A stretch of DNA of 64,000 bases from Lentzea albidocapillata (GCF_000719115.1 NZ_JOEA01000005.1:372001-436000), one strand, 5' to 3'. Positions 1 to 9,384 are shown, numbered from the stretch's first letter. Numbers and translations: made by a program. Notes: generated by a model from the letters alone, not told the origin.

Positions 1-576
1 TGGGTGCCGTCGGCGCAGTGGTTCGCGCATCAGGGGATCGCGTGCTTCCTGCCCAATCCGCGGGGCGGGCAGGGGCGCGGGCACGAGTTCGCCGCGGCCG
101 TCGCGCACAAGGTGGGGCAGGAGGAGTGGCACGACATCGAGGCCGGCATCGACCTGCTCGTCGCGGAAGGAGTCGCGGACGGGAACAGGCTCGGCATCGC
201 CGGGTGGAGTCACGGCGGGTTCATGGCCGCGTGGGCCACGACGAGGACGGATCGGTTCAAGGTCGCGCTGGTGGGCGCGGGAATCTCGGACTGGCCACGC
301 CTGATCGCCACAGGTGAGTGGGGCGCGTTCGAGGCGGCGCTGGGCGACAGCCCGGAGCACAGTCCGCTCACCTACGCGGATCGGATCTCCACACCGATGT
401 TGATCGTGCACGGCGCGGACGACACGAACGTGCCGGTGGAGCAAGCCGAACTACTGCACGGCGCGGTGAAGCACTCCGAACTCGTCGTCTATCCGGGCGA
501 AGGGCACTCGCTTCGGCAGCGTGAGCACAGGCTGGATCTGCTGAACCGAGCCAGAAGGTTGTTCGCGAAGCTCTGA
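1..576 (+). CDS. S9 family peptidase / acylaminoacyl-peptidase, C-terminal part (5' end outside window)
   Basis: The reading frame is open from base 1, so the N-terminal beta-propeller lies upstream of the window and only the alpha/beta-hydrolase catalytic domain is present (191 residues). The serine elbow GWSHGG is coded around 202-219 (Ser codon 208-210). A candidate catalytic Asp sits in GADDTNVP and the His in GEGHSL near the C-terminus, in the order expected for prolyl-oligopeptidase (S9) enzymes. The PRGGQGRG stretch before the nucleophile is also typical of S9C peptidases. These enzymes cleave short peptides or N-acyl amino acids from peptides. Substrate cannot be told. A GTG at base 4 is not the true start. 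Confidence 0.85.
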   Translation, partial: WVPSAQWFAHQGIACFLPNPRGGQGRGHEFAAAVAHKVGQEEWHDIEAGIDLLVAEGVADGNRLGIAGWSHGGFMAAWATTRTDRFKVALVGAGISDWPRLIATGEWGAFEAALGDSPEHSPLTYADRISTPMLIVHGADDTNVPVEQAELLHGAVKHSELVVYPGEGHSLRQREHRLDLLNRARRLFAKL

Positions 577-893
577 AACTTGCGCAAACCCTACGCAAGG
601 CAAGCAAGCTCAGAGCAAGCGGCCGCAAGCGGGACCATCAAGATCACATCAATTTTCCGGGCAGGTTCGGACCCGAACCTCCCGCAACACCGGATGTCCT
701 GCCGCTGGTGATCGCCCTTGCGCACGTTGAGACACTGGTCGAACACGTCAACGAACACCCGTCTTTCCTGCTCAAAGCGGTATGTCGCAAATTTGCGCAA
801 TCACGTCGAGATATTGCGGTAATCTGCTAGTCACTTCTACGGTGAGGCGCGCCACACCCCCTCGCGTCCCCACCGAGAAGGGCCAAGCACGCC
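577..893. other. Intergenic region with GCAAG/TTGC-rich repeats upstream of the glucanase operon
   Basis: These 317 bases carry no convincing gene. Directly after the peptidase stop is CTTGCG...CGCAAG (579-599), followed by several further GCAAG units up to about 635. Seen from the other strand these are CTTGC repeats, which resemble operator-rich control regions of actinobacterial polysaccharide-degradation genes. That resemblance is only suggestive. A perfect 12-bp palindrome lies at 786-797 and a purine-rich Shine-Dalgarno at 875-882 before the ATG at 894. Confidence 0.5.
786..797. promoter_or_regulatory. Perfect palindrome CGCAAATTTGCG, candidate operator of the glucanase genes
   Basis: The 12-bp perfect palindrome is overlapped by a second one, TTGCGCAA at 793-800. 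It lies about 100 bases upstream of the first glucanase start, in an AT-richer patch, where a dimeric repressor or activator site would be expected. The cognate regulator is not identifiable in the window. Confidence 0.45.
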
Positions 894-3800
894 ATGTCAC
901 CGACGACACGCGCTCGCTCCCTGCTAGCCCCGTTAACGGCACTGATCACCGCGGCGGCGACCCTGACCATCGCCCCCGCCGCCCAGGCCGCTCAGGTCAG
1001 CCTCGACCTGGCCGGACACACCCGGATCGACCAGGTCACCCTCACGGCCCCGAAGAACAGCACCGAAACCTTCGCCGTGCAGACCAGCCTGGACGGCAGA
1101 GGCTGGTCGACGCTGGTCGCGGAACGACCACACGACTTCAAGAACGGCAAGGTGACGTTCCAGGTCGACCCGACGGTGGTCCGGCACGTCCGCGCCACCA
1201 TGACCACCGCGAAGCTCGAAGTCCGCGAAGCAGCCGTCAGCGCCCAGTTGCAGGCGACGTACAGCGCGAGCAGCACCAACCAGAACTACGGGCCGGGCAA
1301 CGCCGGAGACGGCAACCAGGGCACGTACTGGGAGAGCGCGAACAACGCGTTCCCGCAGTGGATCCAGGCCGATCTCGGTGCCGCGCTCAAAGCCGACCGG
1401 GTCGTGCTGAAGCTCCCGACCGGCGGCTGGGGTGCCCGCACCCAGACCCTCGCGGTCCAGAGCAGCACGGACGGCCAGAACTTCACGGACCTCGTCGCGT
1501 CGAGGGGCTACGAGTTCGCGCCTTCCGCGAACAACACCGTCACCATCGACTTCACCGCGGCCACCACGCGGTACGTCCGGTTGCGGATCACCGGGAACAC
1601 CGGCTGGCCGGCGGCCCAGCTCAGCGAGTTCGAGGTGCAGGGCCCCACCGGGGGTGACACGCAGGCCCCTTCGGCACCGGCGAACCTCGCCTACACCCAG
1701 CCGCAGGCAGGCCAGATCCGGCTGACCTGGAACGCGAGCACCGACAACGCGGGCGTCACCGGCTACGACGTCTACGCCAACGGCACCCTGCGGACCACGG
1801 TGACCGGCACGACCCACACCGACAGCCAGCCCGACGGGCTGCGCGTCACCTACCACGTGATCGCCAAGGACGCGGCCGGCAACCAGTCCCCCGCCAGCGA
1901 CTCCGTGACGCGCGAGGGCGCCACCGGCACGAACCTGGCGCAGGGCAAGCCAGTCACGGCGAACAACAACGTGCACAACTTCGTCGCCGCCAACGCCAAC
2001 GACGGGAACGTGGCCTCCTACTGGGAGTCCAACGGGTTCCCCGGCACGCTGACCGTCCAACTGGGATCGAACGCGGACGTCAGCTCGGTCGTGGTCAAGC
2101 TCAACCCTGACTCGGCCTGGGGCGCCCGCACGCAGAACGTCGAGGTCCTCGGCCGCGAGCAGAACGCCACCGGCTTCACGAGCCTCGCCGCGGGCCGCGA
2201 CCACCGCTTCGACCCGGCATCGGGGAACGCCGTCACGATCAACGCGGCCGGACGGGTCGCCGACCTGCAGCTGCGCGTCACGTCCAACACCGGAGCGCCC
2301 GGCGCCCAGGTGGCTGAGGTACAGGTGTTCGGCACCCCTGCCCCGAATCCCGACCTCACCGTCACCGCGACGTCGATCACGCCGGCGAGCCCCGTCGAGA
2401 CCGACCAGATCACGCTGAACGCGACCGTCCGCAACGCGGGCACGGCGGCCAGCACGGCCACCGACGTGACGTTCTTCCTCGGCACCACCAGTGTCGGCAC
2501 GGCCCAGGTCGGTGCCCTCACGGCCGGTGCGCAGGCGAACGTGAGCACCACGATCGCGGCCCGTCCCTCGGGCAGCTACGAGTACACGGCCAAGGTCGAC
2601 GAGACCAAGAAGGTCGCGGAGCAGAACGAGACCAACAACGCCCGCATCCACCCGGACCCGCTGGTCGTGACGCCGGTCCCGAGCTCCGACCTGGTGGCCG
2701 TGCCGTCCTGGTCGCCGAGCAACCCGGCCAACGGTCAGGCCACCACGTTCAGCGTCGCGATCAAGAACCAGGGCACCATCGCCAGCGCGGCAGGCGCCCA
2801 CGGCATCACGGTCACGATCCTGAACAGCAGCGGCCAGGCCGTCCGCACGCTGACCGGCAGCCACAACGGCACGATCAACGCGGGCGCGACGACCGCCGCG
2901 GTCAACCTCGGCACGTGGCCCGCCGCCGACGGCCGCTACACCGTCCGCACGGCGATCGCCAACGACGGCAACGAGATCCCTGCCAAGCAGGGCAACAACA
3001 CCAGCGAGCAGTCGCTGTTCATCGGCCGCGGCGCCAGCGTTCCGTGGCAGCACGTCGAGGCCGAGGACGCCGCCGTCGGCGGTGGCGCGCAGGTCCTCAG
3101 TCCCAACAGGACGATCGGCGACCTCGCCGGTGAGGCGTCCGGCCGCCGTGCCGTCACGCTGAACGGCACCGGCCAGTCGGTCGAGTTCACGACGTCCGGT
3201 CCCACCAACACCCTCGTCACCCGGTTCTCCATCCCGGACAGCTCCGGTGGCGGCGGCATCACCTCGAACCTCAACGTCTACGTCAACGGCCAGTTCCACA
3301 AGGCCATCGACCTGACGTCGAAGTACATGTGGCTCTACGGCAACGAAGCCGGACCGGGCAACTCCCCGGGAGCGGGCGGGCCGCGCCACATCTACGACGA
3401 GGCGAACGTGATGCTCGACTCGACGTTCCCGGCGGGCACAAAGATCAAGCTGCAGAAGGACGCGGCCAACACCACGAACTACGCGATCGACTTCGTGAAC
3501 TTCGAACAGGTGACGGCTGCCGGAAATCCTGACGCCGCACGCTATGCCGTGCCCGCCGGGTTCACCCACCAGGACGTGCAGAACGCGCTCGACCGCGTCC
3601 GGATGGACACGACCGGCACGTTCGTCGGCGTCTACCTGCCCGCGGGCACCTACCAGACGGCGCAGAAGTTCAACGTCTACGGCAAGGCCGTCCGGGTGGT
3701 CGGCGCGGGTCCCTGGTTCACCCGGTTCCAGGCCCCGCTCGCGCAGGAGAACACCGACATCGGCTTCAGCGCGCAGTCGTCCGCGAGCGGCTCGACGTTC

Positions 3801-4700
3801 AGCGGGTTCGCGGTGTTCGGCAACTACACCGCGCGCATCGACGGGCCGGGCAAGGTGTTCGACTTCGCCGGCGTCCAGAACATGACCATCGAGAACATCT
3901 GGGTCGAGCACATGATGTGCCTGTTCTGGGGCAACAACGTCGACAACAACGTCATCAGGGACAGCCGCATCCGCGACATGTACGCGGACGGCCTCAACCT
4001 GACCAACGGGTCGGCGGGCAACCGGATCGCGAACATCGAGGCCCGGTCGACCGGTGACGACGCGTTCGCGCTGTTCGCCGCCACCGACGGCGGTGGCAGC
4101 GGCCAGCAGAACAACGTCTTCGAGAACCTGTCGGTGCTGACGCCGTGGCGTGCGGCCGGTCTCGCGGTCTACGGCGGCAAGCTCAACACGTTCCGCAACA
4201 TCTACGTGGCGGACACGCTCACCTACTCCGCCGTGACGATCAGCTCGCTCGACTTCGGTTACCCGATGGAGGACTTCGGGCCCGAGCCGACGACGTTCAG
4301 CGGGCTCACGCTCGTGCGGTCCGGCGGTCACTTCTGGGGCGCGCAGACGTTCGGCGCGATCTGGATGTTCTCCGCTTCCAAGAAGTACACGGGGATCCGG
4401 GTGAGCGACGTCGAGATCATCGATCCGACGTACAGCGGAATCATGTTCCAGACCAAGTACAACGGTGCGGCCGAGAACGTCTTCCAGGACACGGTGCTGT
4501 CCAACGTGAGCATCTCGGGTGCGCGCAAGAGCGGTGACGCCTTCGACGCCAAGTCCGGCTTCGGCCTGTGGGCCAACGAGATGCCGGAGCAGGGTCAGGG
4601 CCCGGCCGTCGGTGAGGTCACGTTCAACGGCCTCAGGTTCAGCGACAACTTCCAGGACATCAGGAACACGACGTCCACCTTCAAGATCAATATCAACTGA
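894..4700 (+). CDS. Secreted multidomain GH87-like alpha-1,3-glucanase (mycodextranase/mutanase type), paralogue 1
   Basis: 1268 residues with a Sec signal peptide (cleavage near AQAAQ, about residue 33). Apparent order: a degenerate discoidin-like segment (35-115), F5/8-type C (discoidin) domain (118-250), fibronectin III (255-340), second discoidin (345-485), two CARDB repeats (487-705), a CBM6/35-like module starting VEAEDA (715-870) and a C-terminal right-handed beta-helix. The helix has ADGLN and STGDDAFA, the acidic motifs expected in GH87 enzymes that hydrolyse alpha-1,3-glucan of fungal walls and dental mutan. SD GAGAAGG at 875-881. It is followed 26 bp later by a paralogue. The exact glucan specificity is inferred from family features; a generic pectate-lyase-like helix protein is the alternative. 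Confidence 0.75.
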   Translation: MSPTTRARSLLAPLTALITAAATLTIAPAAQAAQVSLDLAGHTRIDQVTLTAPKNSTETFAVQTSLDGRGWSTLVAERPHDFKNGKVTFQVDPTVVRHVRATMTTAKLEVREAAVSAQLQATYSASSTNQNYGPGNAGDGNQGTYWESANNAFPQWIQADLGAALKADRVVLKLPTGGWGARTQTLAVQSSTDGQNFTDLVASRGYEFAPSANNTVTIDFTAATTRYVRLRITGNTGWPAAQLSEFEVQGPTGGDTQAPSAPANLAYTQPQAGQIRLTWNASTDNAGVTGYDVYANGTLRTTVTGTTHTDSQPDGLRVTYHVIAKDAAGNQSPASDSVTREGATGTNLAQGKPVTANNNVHNFVAANANDGNVASYWESNGFPGTLTVQLGSNADVSSVVVKLNPDSAWGARTQNVEVLGREQNATGFTSLAAGRDHRFDPASGNAVTINAAGRVADLQLRVTSNTGAPGAQVAEVQVFGTPAPNPDLTVTATSITPASPVETDQITLNATVRNAGTAASTATDVTFFLGTTSVGTAQVGALTAGAQANVSTTIAARPSGSYEYTAKVDETKKVAEQNETNNARIHPDPLVVTPVPSSDLVAVPSWSPSNPANGQATTFSVAIKNQGTIASAAGAHGITVTILNSSGQAVRTLTGSHNGTINAGATTAAVNLGTWPAADGRYTVRTAIANDGNEIPAKQGNNTSEQSLFIGRGASVPWQHVEAEDAAVGGGAQVLSPNRTIGDLAGEASGRRAVTLNGTGQSVEFTTSGPTNTLVTRFSIPDSSGGGGITSNLNVYVNGQFHKAIDLTSKYMWLYGNEAGPGNSPGAGGPRHIYDEANVMLDSTFPAGTKIKLQKDAANTTNYAIDFVNFEQVTAAGNPDAARYAVPAGFTHQDVQNALDRVRMDTTGTFVGVYLPAGTYQTAQKFNVYGKAVRVVGAGPWFTRFQAPLAQENTDIGFSAQSSASGSTFSGFAVFGNYTARIDGPGKVFDFAGVQNMTIENIWVEHMMCLFWGNNVDNNVIRDSRIRDMYADGLNLTNGSAGNRIANIEARSTGDDAFALFAATDGGGSGQQNNVFENLSVLTPWRAAGLAVYGGKLNTFRNIYVADTLTYSAVTISSLDFGYPMEDFGPEPTTFSGLTLVRSGGHFWGAQTFGAIWMFSASKKYTGIRVSDVEIIDPTYSGIMFQTKYNGAAENVFQDTVLSNVSISGARKSGDAFDAKSGFGLWANEMPEQGQGPAVGEVTFNGLRFSDNFQDIRNTTSTFKININ

Positions 4701-4726
4701 TTTCCCCTGCCGCGAAGGACAATTCA

Positions 4727-7700
4727 ATGAAAAACACGCTAGTGAGGCGTGCGGTGAGTGCTGCCTTGGTCAGCGCCCTCGCACTGTTCGGATTGACACC
4801 CACGGCAGGAGCAGCGGTCGTCAGGCTGTCCGCGAACCTGACCGCGTCCAGCACCAACGGCTCGTTCGGCGCCGGGAACGCCGGTGACGGCAACCAGGGC
4901 AGCTACTGGGAGAGCACGAACGGTGTTTTCCCGCAGTGGATCCAGGCCGACCTGGGCGCCGAGAAGAGCGTCAGCAAGGTCGTGCTGCGCCTGCCCTCGA
5001 ACTGGGAGCAGCGCACGCAAAAGCTTGCTGTGCAAGGGAGTTTCAACGGATCGCAGTTCAGCGACCTCGTCGGCTCCGGCGGGCGGGTGTTCTCGCCCGG
5101 CTCCGGCAACACGGTGACGCTGGACTTCACCGCCACCAGCACCAGGTACGTGCGCGTCACGATCACCGCGAACACCGGCTGGGCCGCCGGTCAGCTCAGC
5201 GAGTTCGAGGTGCACGGCGAGTCCGGACCGGTCGACCCGCCGCCCCCTGGGGACAACCTCGCGGCAGGCAAGCCGGTCGAGGAGTCCGGGCACGTGCACA
5301 ACTACGTGCCGGGCAACGCGGTCGATGGCAACACCGGCACGTACTGGGAGTCCAGCGGCCTCCCCGGTCACCTGACCGCGAAGCTGGGCTCGAACGCGGA
5401 CGTCACGTCGGTCGTCGTCAAGCTCAACCCCGACGGCGCGTGGGGTGCCCGCACGCAGAACTTCGAGGTGCTCGGCCGTGAGGCGAGCGCGTCGGCGTTC
5501 GGCACCCTGAAGGCACGCGCCGACTACCGGTTCGACCCGGCCACCGGCAACAGCGTGACCATCCCGGTGTCCGGCCGCGCGTCGGACGTGCGGCTGCACT
5601 TCTACTCGAACACCGGCGCGCCCGGCGGCCAGGTCGCCGAGTTCCAGGTGTTCGGTGCCTCCGCGCCGGCGCCCGACCTGACCGTCACGAACCTGACGTG
5701 GACCCCGGCGAGCCCGAGCGAGGCCGACGCGATCAGGCTCACCGCCACCGTGCGCAACGGCGGCACCGTGGCGTCCGGCGCGACGACGCTGAACGTCACG
5801 CTCGGCGGCACCGCCGCCGGCACCGCCCAGGTCGGCGCGCTCGCTGCGGGAGCCACGGCGGCCGTCACCGTGGACGCCGGTCGGCGAGGTGCCGGGTCCT
5901 ACGCGGCCGCGGCCACCGTGGACCCGGCCGGCCAGGTCGCGGAGTCCAACGAGGGCAACAACACCTTCACCTCCGGCTCTCCCCTGGTCGTCGACCAGGC
6001 ACCGGGACCGGACCTGCAGATCACCGGTGTCACGCCGAACCCGTCGTCCCCGGCGGCGGGCCAGCAGGTGACGTTCGCGGTGCAGGTCAACAACCGCGGC
6101 ACCTCCGCGGCGGGCGCGTCGGTGACGCGGGTCGCCGTCGGCGGCAGCACCTTGACGGCCAACACCGGAGCGATCAACGCCGGTCAGACCGTCACCGTCA
6201 ACGTCGGCACCTGGACCGCCACCAACGGCGGCGCCACGGCCACCGCGACGGCGGACGCGACCGGCCAGGTCGCGGAGACCAACGAGAACAACAACACCGC
6301 GACCCAGTCCATTGTGGTCGGACGCGGCGCGTCCGTGCCGTTCACGAGCTACGAGGCGGAAGCGGGCCGTTACCAGGGCACGCTGCTGCAGGCCGACGCG
6401 GAGCGCACGTTCGGGCACACCAACTTCGGGTCCGAGTCCTCGGGCCGCAAGTCGGTGCGCCTCGACGCGCAGGGCCAGTTCGTGGAGGTCACCTCGACGG
6501 TCAGCACCAACTCGATCGTCGTGCGCAACTCGATCCCGGACGCCGCCGCGGGCGGTGGCCAGGAGGCGACGATCAGCCTGTACGCGAACGACCAGTTCGT
6601 GCAGAAGCTCACCCTGTCGTCGCGCCACAGCTGGCTCTACGGCACGACCGACGACCCCGAAGGCCTCACGAACCGTCCGGGTGGCGACGCCCGCAGGCTG
6701 TTCGACGAGACCTCCCAACTGCTGGCGAGCAGCTACCCGGCGGGCACGAAGTTCAAGCTGCAGCGCGATTCCGGTGACAACGCGCAGTTCTACGTCATCG
6801 ACCTGATCGACCTGGAGCAGGTCGCGCCGGCCGGGCAGAAGCCCGCGGACTGCGTCTCGATCACGCAGTACGGTGCCACGCCGAACGACCAGACCGACGA
6901 CGCCGACGCGATCCAGCGCGCGGTCACGGCCGACCAGACCGGCCAGATCCCGTGCGTCTGGATCCCGGAGGGCAGGTTCCGCCAGGAGAAGAAGATCCTG
7001 ACCCAGTCCGGCAGCGGCGGCCACAACCAGGTCGGCATCCGCAACGCCACCATCCGCGGTGCGGGCATGTGGCACTCGCAGCTGTTCTCGCTGATCCAGC
7101 CGCAGGACGCGGGCACGATCAACCACCCGCACGAGGGCAACTTCGGGTTCGACATCGACGACAACACGCAGATCTCCGACATCGCGATCTTCGGCTCCGG
7201 CCGGATCCGCGGCGGTGACGGCAACGCGGAGGGCGGCGTCGGTCTCAACGGCCGGTTCGGCAAGAACACCAAGATCACCAACGTGTGGATCGAGCACGCC
7301 AACGTCGGTGTCTGGGTGGGCCGCGACTACAGCAACCTGCCCGAGCTCTGGAACCCCGGTGACGGCCTGCAGTTCAGCGGCATGCGCATCCGCGACACCT
7401 ACGCCGACGGCATCAACTTCACCAACGGCACGCGCAACTCCACGGTGTTCAACTCGTCGTTCCGCACCACGGGCGACGACGCGCTGGCGGTGTGGGCGTC
7501 GAAGTACGTGAAGGACCAGAACGTGGATGTCGGCAGCGGCAACGCTTTCCTCAACAACACGATCGCGTTGCCGTGGCGTGCCAACGGAATCGCGATCTAC
7601 GGCGGTTCGAACAACCGCGCGGAGAACAACATCATCTCCGACACCGCCAACTACCCGGGCATCATGCTGGCGACCGACCACGACCCGCTGCCGTTCGGCG

Positions 7701-8056
7701 GGACGACGACGCTCGCCAACAACGCCCTGCACCGCACGGGCGGCGCGTTCTGGGGTGAGGCGCAGGAGTTCGGCGCCATCACGCTGTTCTCGCAGAACCT
7801 GCCGATCCCCGGCGTCGTCATCCGCGACACCGAGATCCTGGACTCCACCTACGACGGAATCCAGTTCAAGGGTGGCGGCAGCGGGATGCCGGACGTGCAG
7901 ATCACCAACGTCCGCATCGACAGGTCGAACAACGGCTCCGGCATCCTCGCGATGGCCCAGGCCCGCGGTTCGGCGCGGCTGACGAACGTCACGATCACCA
8001 ACTCGCGGGACGGCGACATCACCATCGAACCGGGTTCGCAGTTCGCCATCAATTAA
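4727..8056 (+). CDS. Secreted multidomain GH87-like alpha-1,3-glucanase, paralogue 2
   Basis: 1109 residues with a signal peptide ending near TAGAA (about residue 30). Domain order: discoidin (31-165), discoidin (175-315), two CARDB repeats (317-525), CBM6/35-like module beginning YEAEAG (about 535-690), and a GH87-type beta-helix catalytic domain. The helix carries the opening SITQYGATPNDQTDDADAI, then ADGINF and TGDDALAVW acidic motifs. It lacks the extra N-terminal segment and fibronectin III of its upstream neighbour. SD AAGGA 9 bp before the ATG; 26 bp behind paralogue 1, so probably one transcript. The pair would act outside the cell on alpha-1,3-glucan. A strong hairpin (8081-8121) follows the stop. 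Confidence 0.78.
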   Translation: MKNTLVRRAVSAALVSALALFGLTPTAGAAVVRLSANLTASSTNGSFGAGNAGDGNQGSYWESTNGVFPQWIQADLGAEKSVSKVVLRLPSNWEQRTQKLAVQGSFNGSQFSDLVGSGGRVFSPGSGNTVTLDFTATSTRYVRVTITANTGWAAGQLSEFEVHGESGPVDPPPPGDNLAAGKPVEESGHVHNYVPGNAVDGNTGTYWESSGLPGHLTAKLGSNADVTSVVVKLNPDGAWGARTQNFEVLGREASASAFGTLKARADYRFDPATGNSVTIPVSGRASDVRLHFYSNTGAPGGQVAEFQVFGASAPAPDLTVTNLTWTPASPSEADAIRLTATVRNGGTVASGATTLNVTLGGTAAGTAQVGALAAGATAAVTVDAGRRGAGSYAAAATVDPAGQVAESNEGNNTFTSGSPLVVDQAPGPDLQITGVTPNPSSPAAGQQVTFAVQVNNRGTSAAGASVTRVAVGGSTLTANTGAINAGQTVTVNVGTWTATNGGATATATADATGQVAETNENNNTATQSIVVGRGASVPFTSYEAEAGRYQGTLLQADAERTFGHTNFGSESSGRKSVRLDAQGQFVEVTSTVSTNSIVVRNSIPDAAAGGGQEATISLYANDQFVQKLTLSSRHSWLYGTTDDPEGLTNRPGGDARRLFDETSQLLASSYPAGTKFKLQRDSGDNAQFYVIDLIDLEQVAPAGQKPADCVSITQYGATPNDQTDDADAIQRAVTADQTGQIPCVWIPEGRFRQEKKILTQSGSGGHNQVGIRNATIRGAGMWHSQLFSLIQPQDAGTINHPHEGNFGFDIDDNTQISDIAIFGSGRIRGGDGNAEGGVGLNGRFGKNTKITNVWIEHANVGVWVGRDYSNLPELWNPGDGLQFSGMRIRDTYADGINFTNGTRNSTVFNSSFRTTGDDALAVWASKYVKDQNVDVGSGNAFLNNTIALPWRANGIAIYGGSNNRAENNIISDTANYPGIMLATDHDPLPFGGTTTLANNALHRTGGAFWGEAQEFGAITLFSQNLPIPGVVIRDTEILDSTYDGIQFKGGGSGMPDVQITNVRIDRSNNGSGILAMAQARGSARLTNVTITNSRDGDITIEPGSQFAIN

Positions 8057-8080
8057 GGAGTCGGCCGTAGATCACATTTA

Positions 8081-8121
8081 GAACCACCTCCGATCGGGTA
8101 TGCACCGGTCGGAGGTGGTTC
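8081..8121 (+). promoter_or_regulatory. 17-bp hairpin that buries the ribosome binding site of the universal stress protein gene
   Basis: Bases 8081-8097 pair with 8105-8121 (16 Watson-Crick pairs plus one G-U) around a 7-base loop. The Shine-Dalgarno GGAGGT (8111-8116) of the downstream gene is in the 3' arm and the ATG is 3 bases beyond the stem. The hairpin also sits 25 bases after the glucanase stop, so it may be that operon's terminator, although no T-run follows. Either a terminator overlapping the next gene's leader or a translation switch is possible. Confidence 0.8.
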
Positions 8122-8124
8122 TTC

Positions 8125-8976
8125 ATGTCCACGATCGTGGTGGGGTTCGACGGTTCCGGCCTGGCCCGGCGCGCGGTGCACTTCGGTGCAGAGGAGGCGT
8201 CCCGTCGTGGCGCGGCCTTGCAGGTCGTCCACGCCGTACGCGCTCCCCTGCCCGAGCCCGTCTTCACGCCGATGTCCATCCCGGTGCCGGAGTTCGTCAC
8301 CGAGGAGACGATGTCCAAGGCCGCCGAGGACCATCTCAACGAGCTGGCGGCCGAGATCAGGCAAGGCTGGCCGGAGCTCGAGGTCGCCACGCACGTGCGC
8401 ATCGGCCGCCCGGTCGACGTTCTCGCCGCCGAACCCGGCGACCTGCTCGTGCTCGGCTCCTCCGGTCGCACGGGCATCGCGGAGATGTTCCTGGGCTCCA
8501 CCGCCATCGAGCTCGTGTCGACCGGCGGGCGTCCTGTGATCGTGACCCGTTCCGGCCCTGTCGACGGCCGCGTGGTCGTCGGCGTCGACGGCTCCGAGAC
8601 CTCCACGGACGCGATCGCGTTCGCCTTCGAGCACGCCGCCCGCCACGGCCGTGAGCTGCTCGCCATCTACGCGTGGAACGACGTCGGCTGGGCCGAACTC
8701 CCCGAGCAGGACTTCGACCACGTCCGCGTCGACCTGGCCAAGTCGCTGGACGAACAGCTGGCGCCCCACGCCGCGCGGTGGCCGGATGTGCATGTGGCAC
8801 AGGAGGTCGCGTTCGACGCTCCCGCCCGCGCGTTGCTCCAGGCGGCTGATGGCGCGGCCCTGATCGCCGTCGGCAGTCACGGCCGTGGCGCGGTGAGGCG
8901 TGCAATTCTGGGTTCGGTGAGCCACGCTGTGCTCCACCACGCGCCGTGCCCGGTCGCCGTGGTTCATGGGAGGTGA
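8125..8976 (+). CDS. Universal stress protein, tandem UspA domains
   Basis: 283 residues forming two UspA folds (about 1-140 and 145-283). Each has the ATP-binding signature G-x2-G-x9-G-S: GSSGRTGIAEMFLGS in the first half, GSHGRGAVRRAILGS in the second. Cytoplasmic ATP-binding stress and dormancy proteins of this two-domain type are widespread in actinobacteria. The ATG at 8125 is preceded by GGAGGT with 8-base spacing, but that SD is locked in a long hairpin, so translation from a long transcript should be poor unless the stem opens. Six bases separate it from the following lipoprotein gene. Confidence 0.92.
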   Translation: MSTIVVGFDGSGLARRAVHFGAEEASRRGAALQVVHAVRAPLPEPVFTPMSIPVPEFVTEETMSKAAEDHLNELAAEIRQGWPELEVATHVRIGRPVDVLAAEPGDLLVLGSSGRTGIAEMFLGSTAIELVSTGGRPVIVTRSGPVDGRVVVGVDGSETSTDAIAFAFEHAARHGRELLAIYAWNDVGWAELPEQDFDHVRVDLAKSLDEQLAPHAARWPDVHVAQEVAFDAPARALLQAADGAALIAVGSHGRGAVRRAILGSVSHAVLHHAPCPVAVVHGR

Positions 8977-8982
8977 CGTGAC

Positions 8983-9384
8983 ATGCGCGGGTTAGCTGCC
9001 GTGCTGCTGTGCCTGGTGCTGGCTTCGTGCGGCCAGGTGCCGCCGCCACAGGCGCCTGCATCGAGCACTCCCACCACCGACACGTCCACGCCGAGCATTC
9101 CGGCGCCGCTGCCGCCATCGTCGACTCCGCTGCCGACGACCACCACGCCTTCGCGGGCGTTGGAGCCCGGGATGACCACGGTGCGGGGCACGGTGTCGGC
9201 CGGCGTCGAGTCCGGCTGCATGATCCTGAACTCCGGCGGTGAGCAGTACCTGCTGCTCGGCGCCGACCCCGCGATCGCGGTGGCCGGTGCCTCGGTGGAG
9301 GTGACCGGGCGGGCTGATCCCGGTGGGATGACCACGTGCCAGCAGGGCACGCCGTTCCACGTCACGAGCACCCGGCGCGGCTGA
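8983..9384 (+). CDS. Small Pro/Thr-rich lipoprotein
   Basis: 133 residues. The signal peptide ends in a lipobox (LASC, Cys16), so the protein should be lipid-anchored outside the membrane. A 45-residue Pro/Thr/Ser linker follows, then a compact domain (about 63-133) starting TTVRGTVSAGVESGCMIL, with a pattern resembling small OB-like beta-barrels. The two Cys of the mature domain (about 75 and 119) could form a disulfide. SD AGGTGA just upstream of the ATG; it follows the stress-protein gene by six bases and is probably co-transcribed. No function recognised. Confidence 0.75.
   Translation: MRGLAAVLLCLVLASCGQVPPPQAPASSTPTTDTSTPSIPAPLPPSSTPLPTTTTPSRALEPGMTTVRGTVSAGVESGCMILNSGGEQYLLLGADPAIAVAGASVEVTGRADPGGMTTCQQGTPFHVTSTRRG

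Noticed and set aside
933..4727. A 1264-codon open frame on the minus strand opposite the first glucanase, and a 997-codon one opposite the second (4739-7732)
   Set aside because: Products are Arg/Val/Asp-rich with no domains, as expected from the antisense of GC-rich coding sequence; the plus-strand proteins have signal peptides and clear domains.
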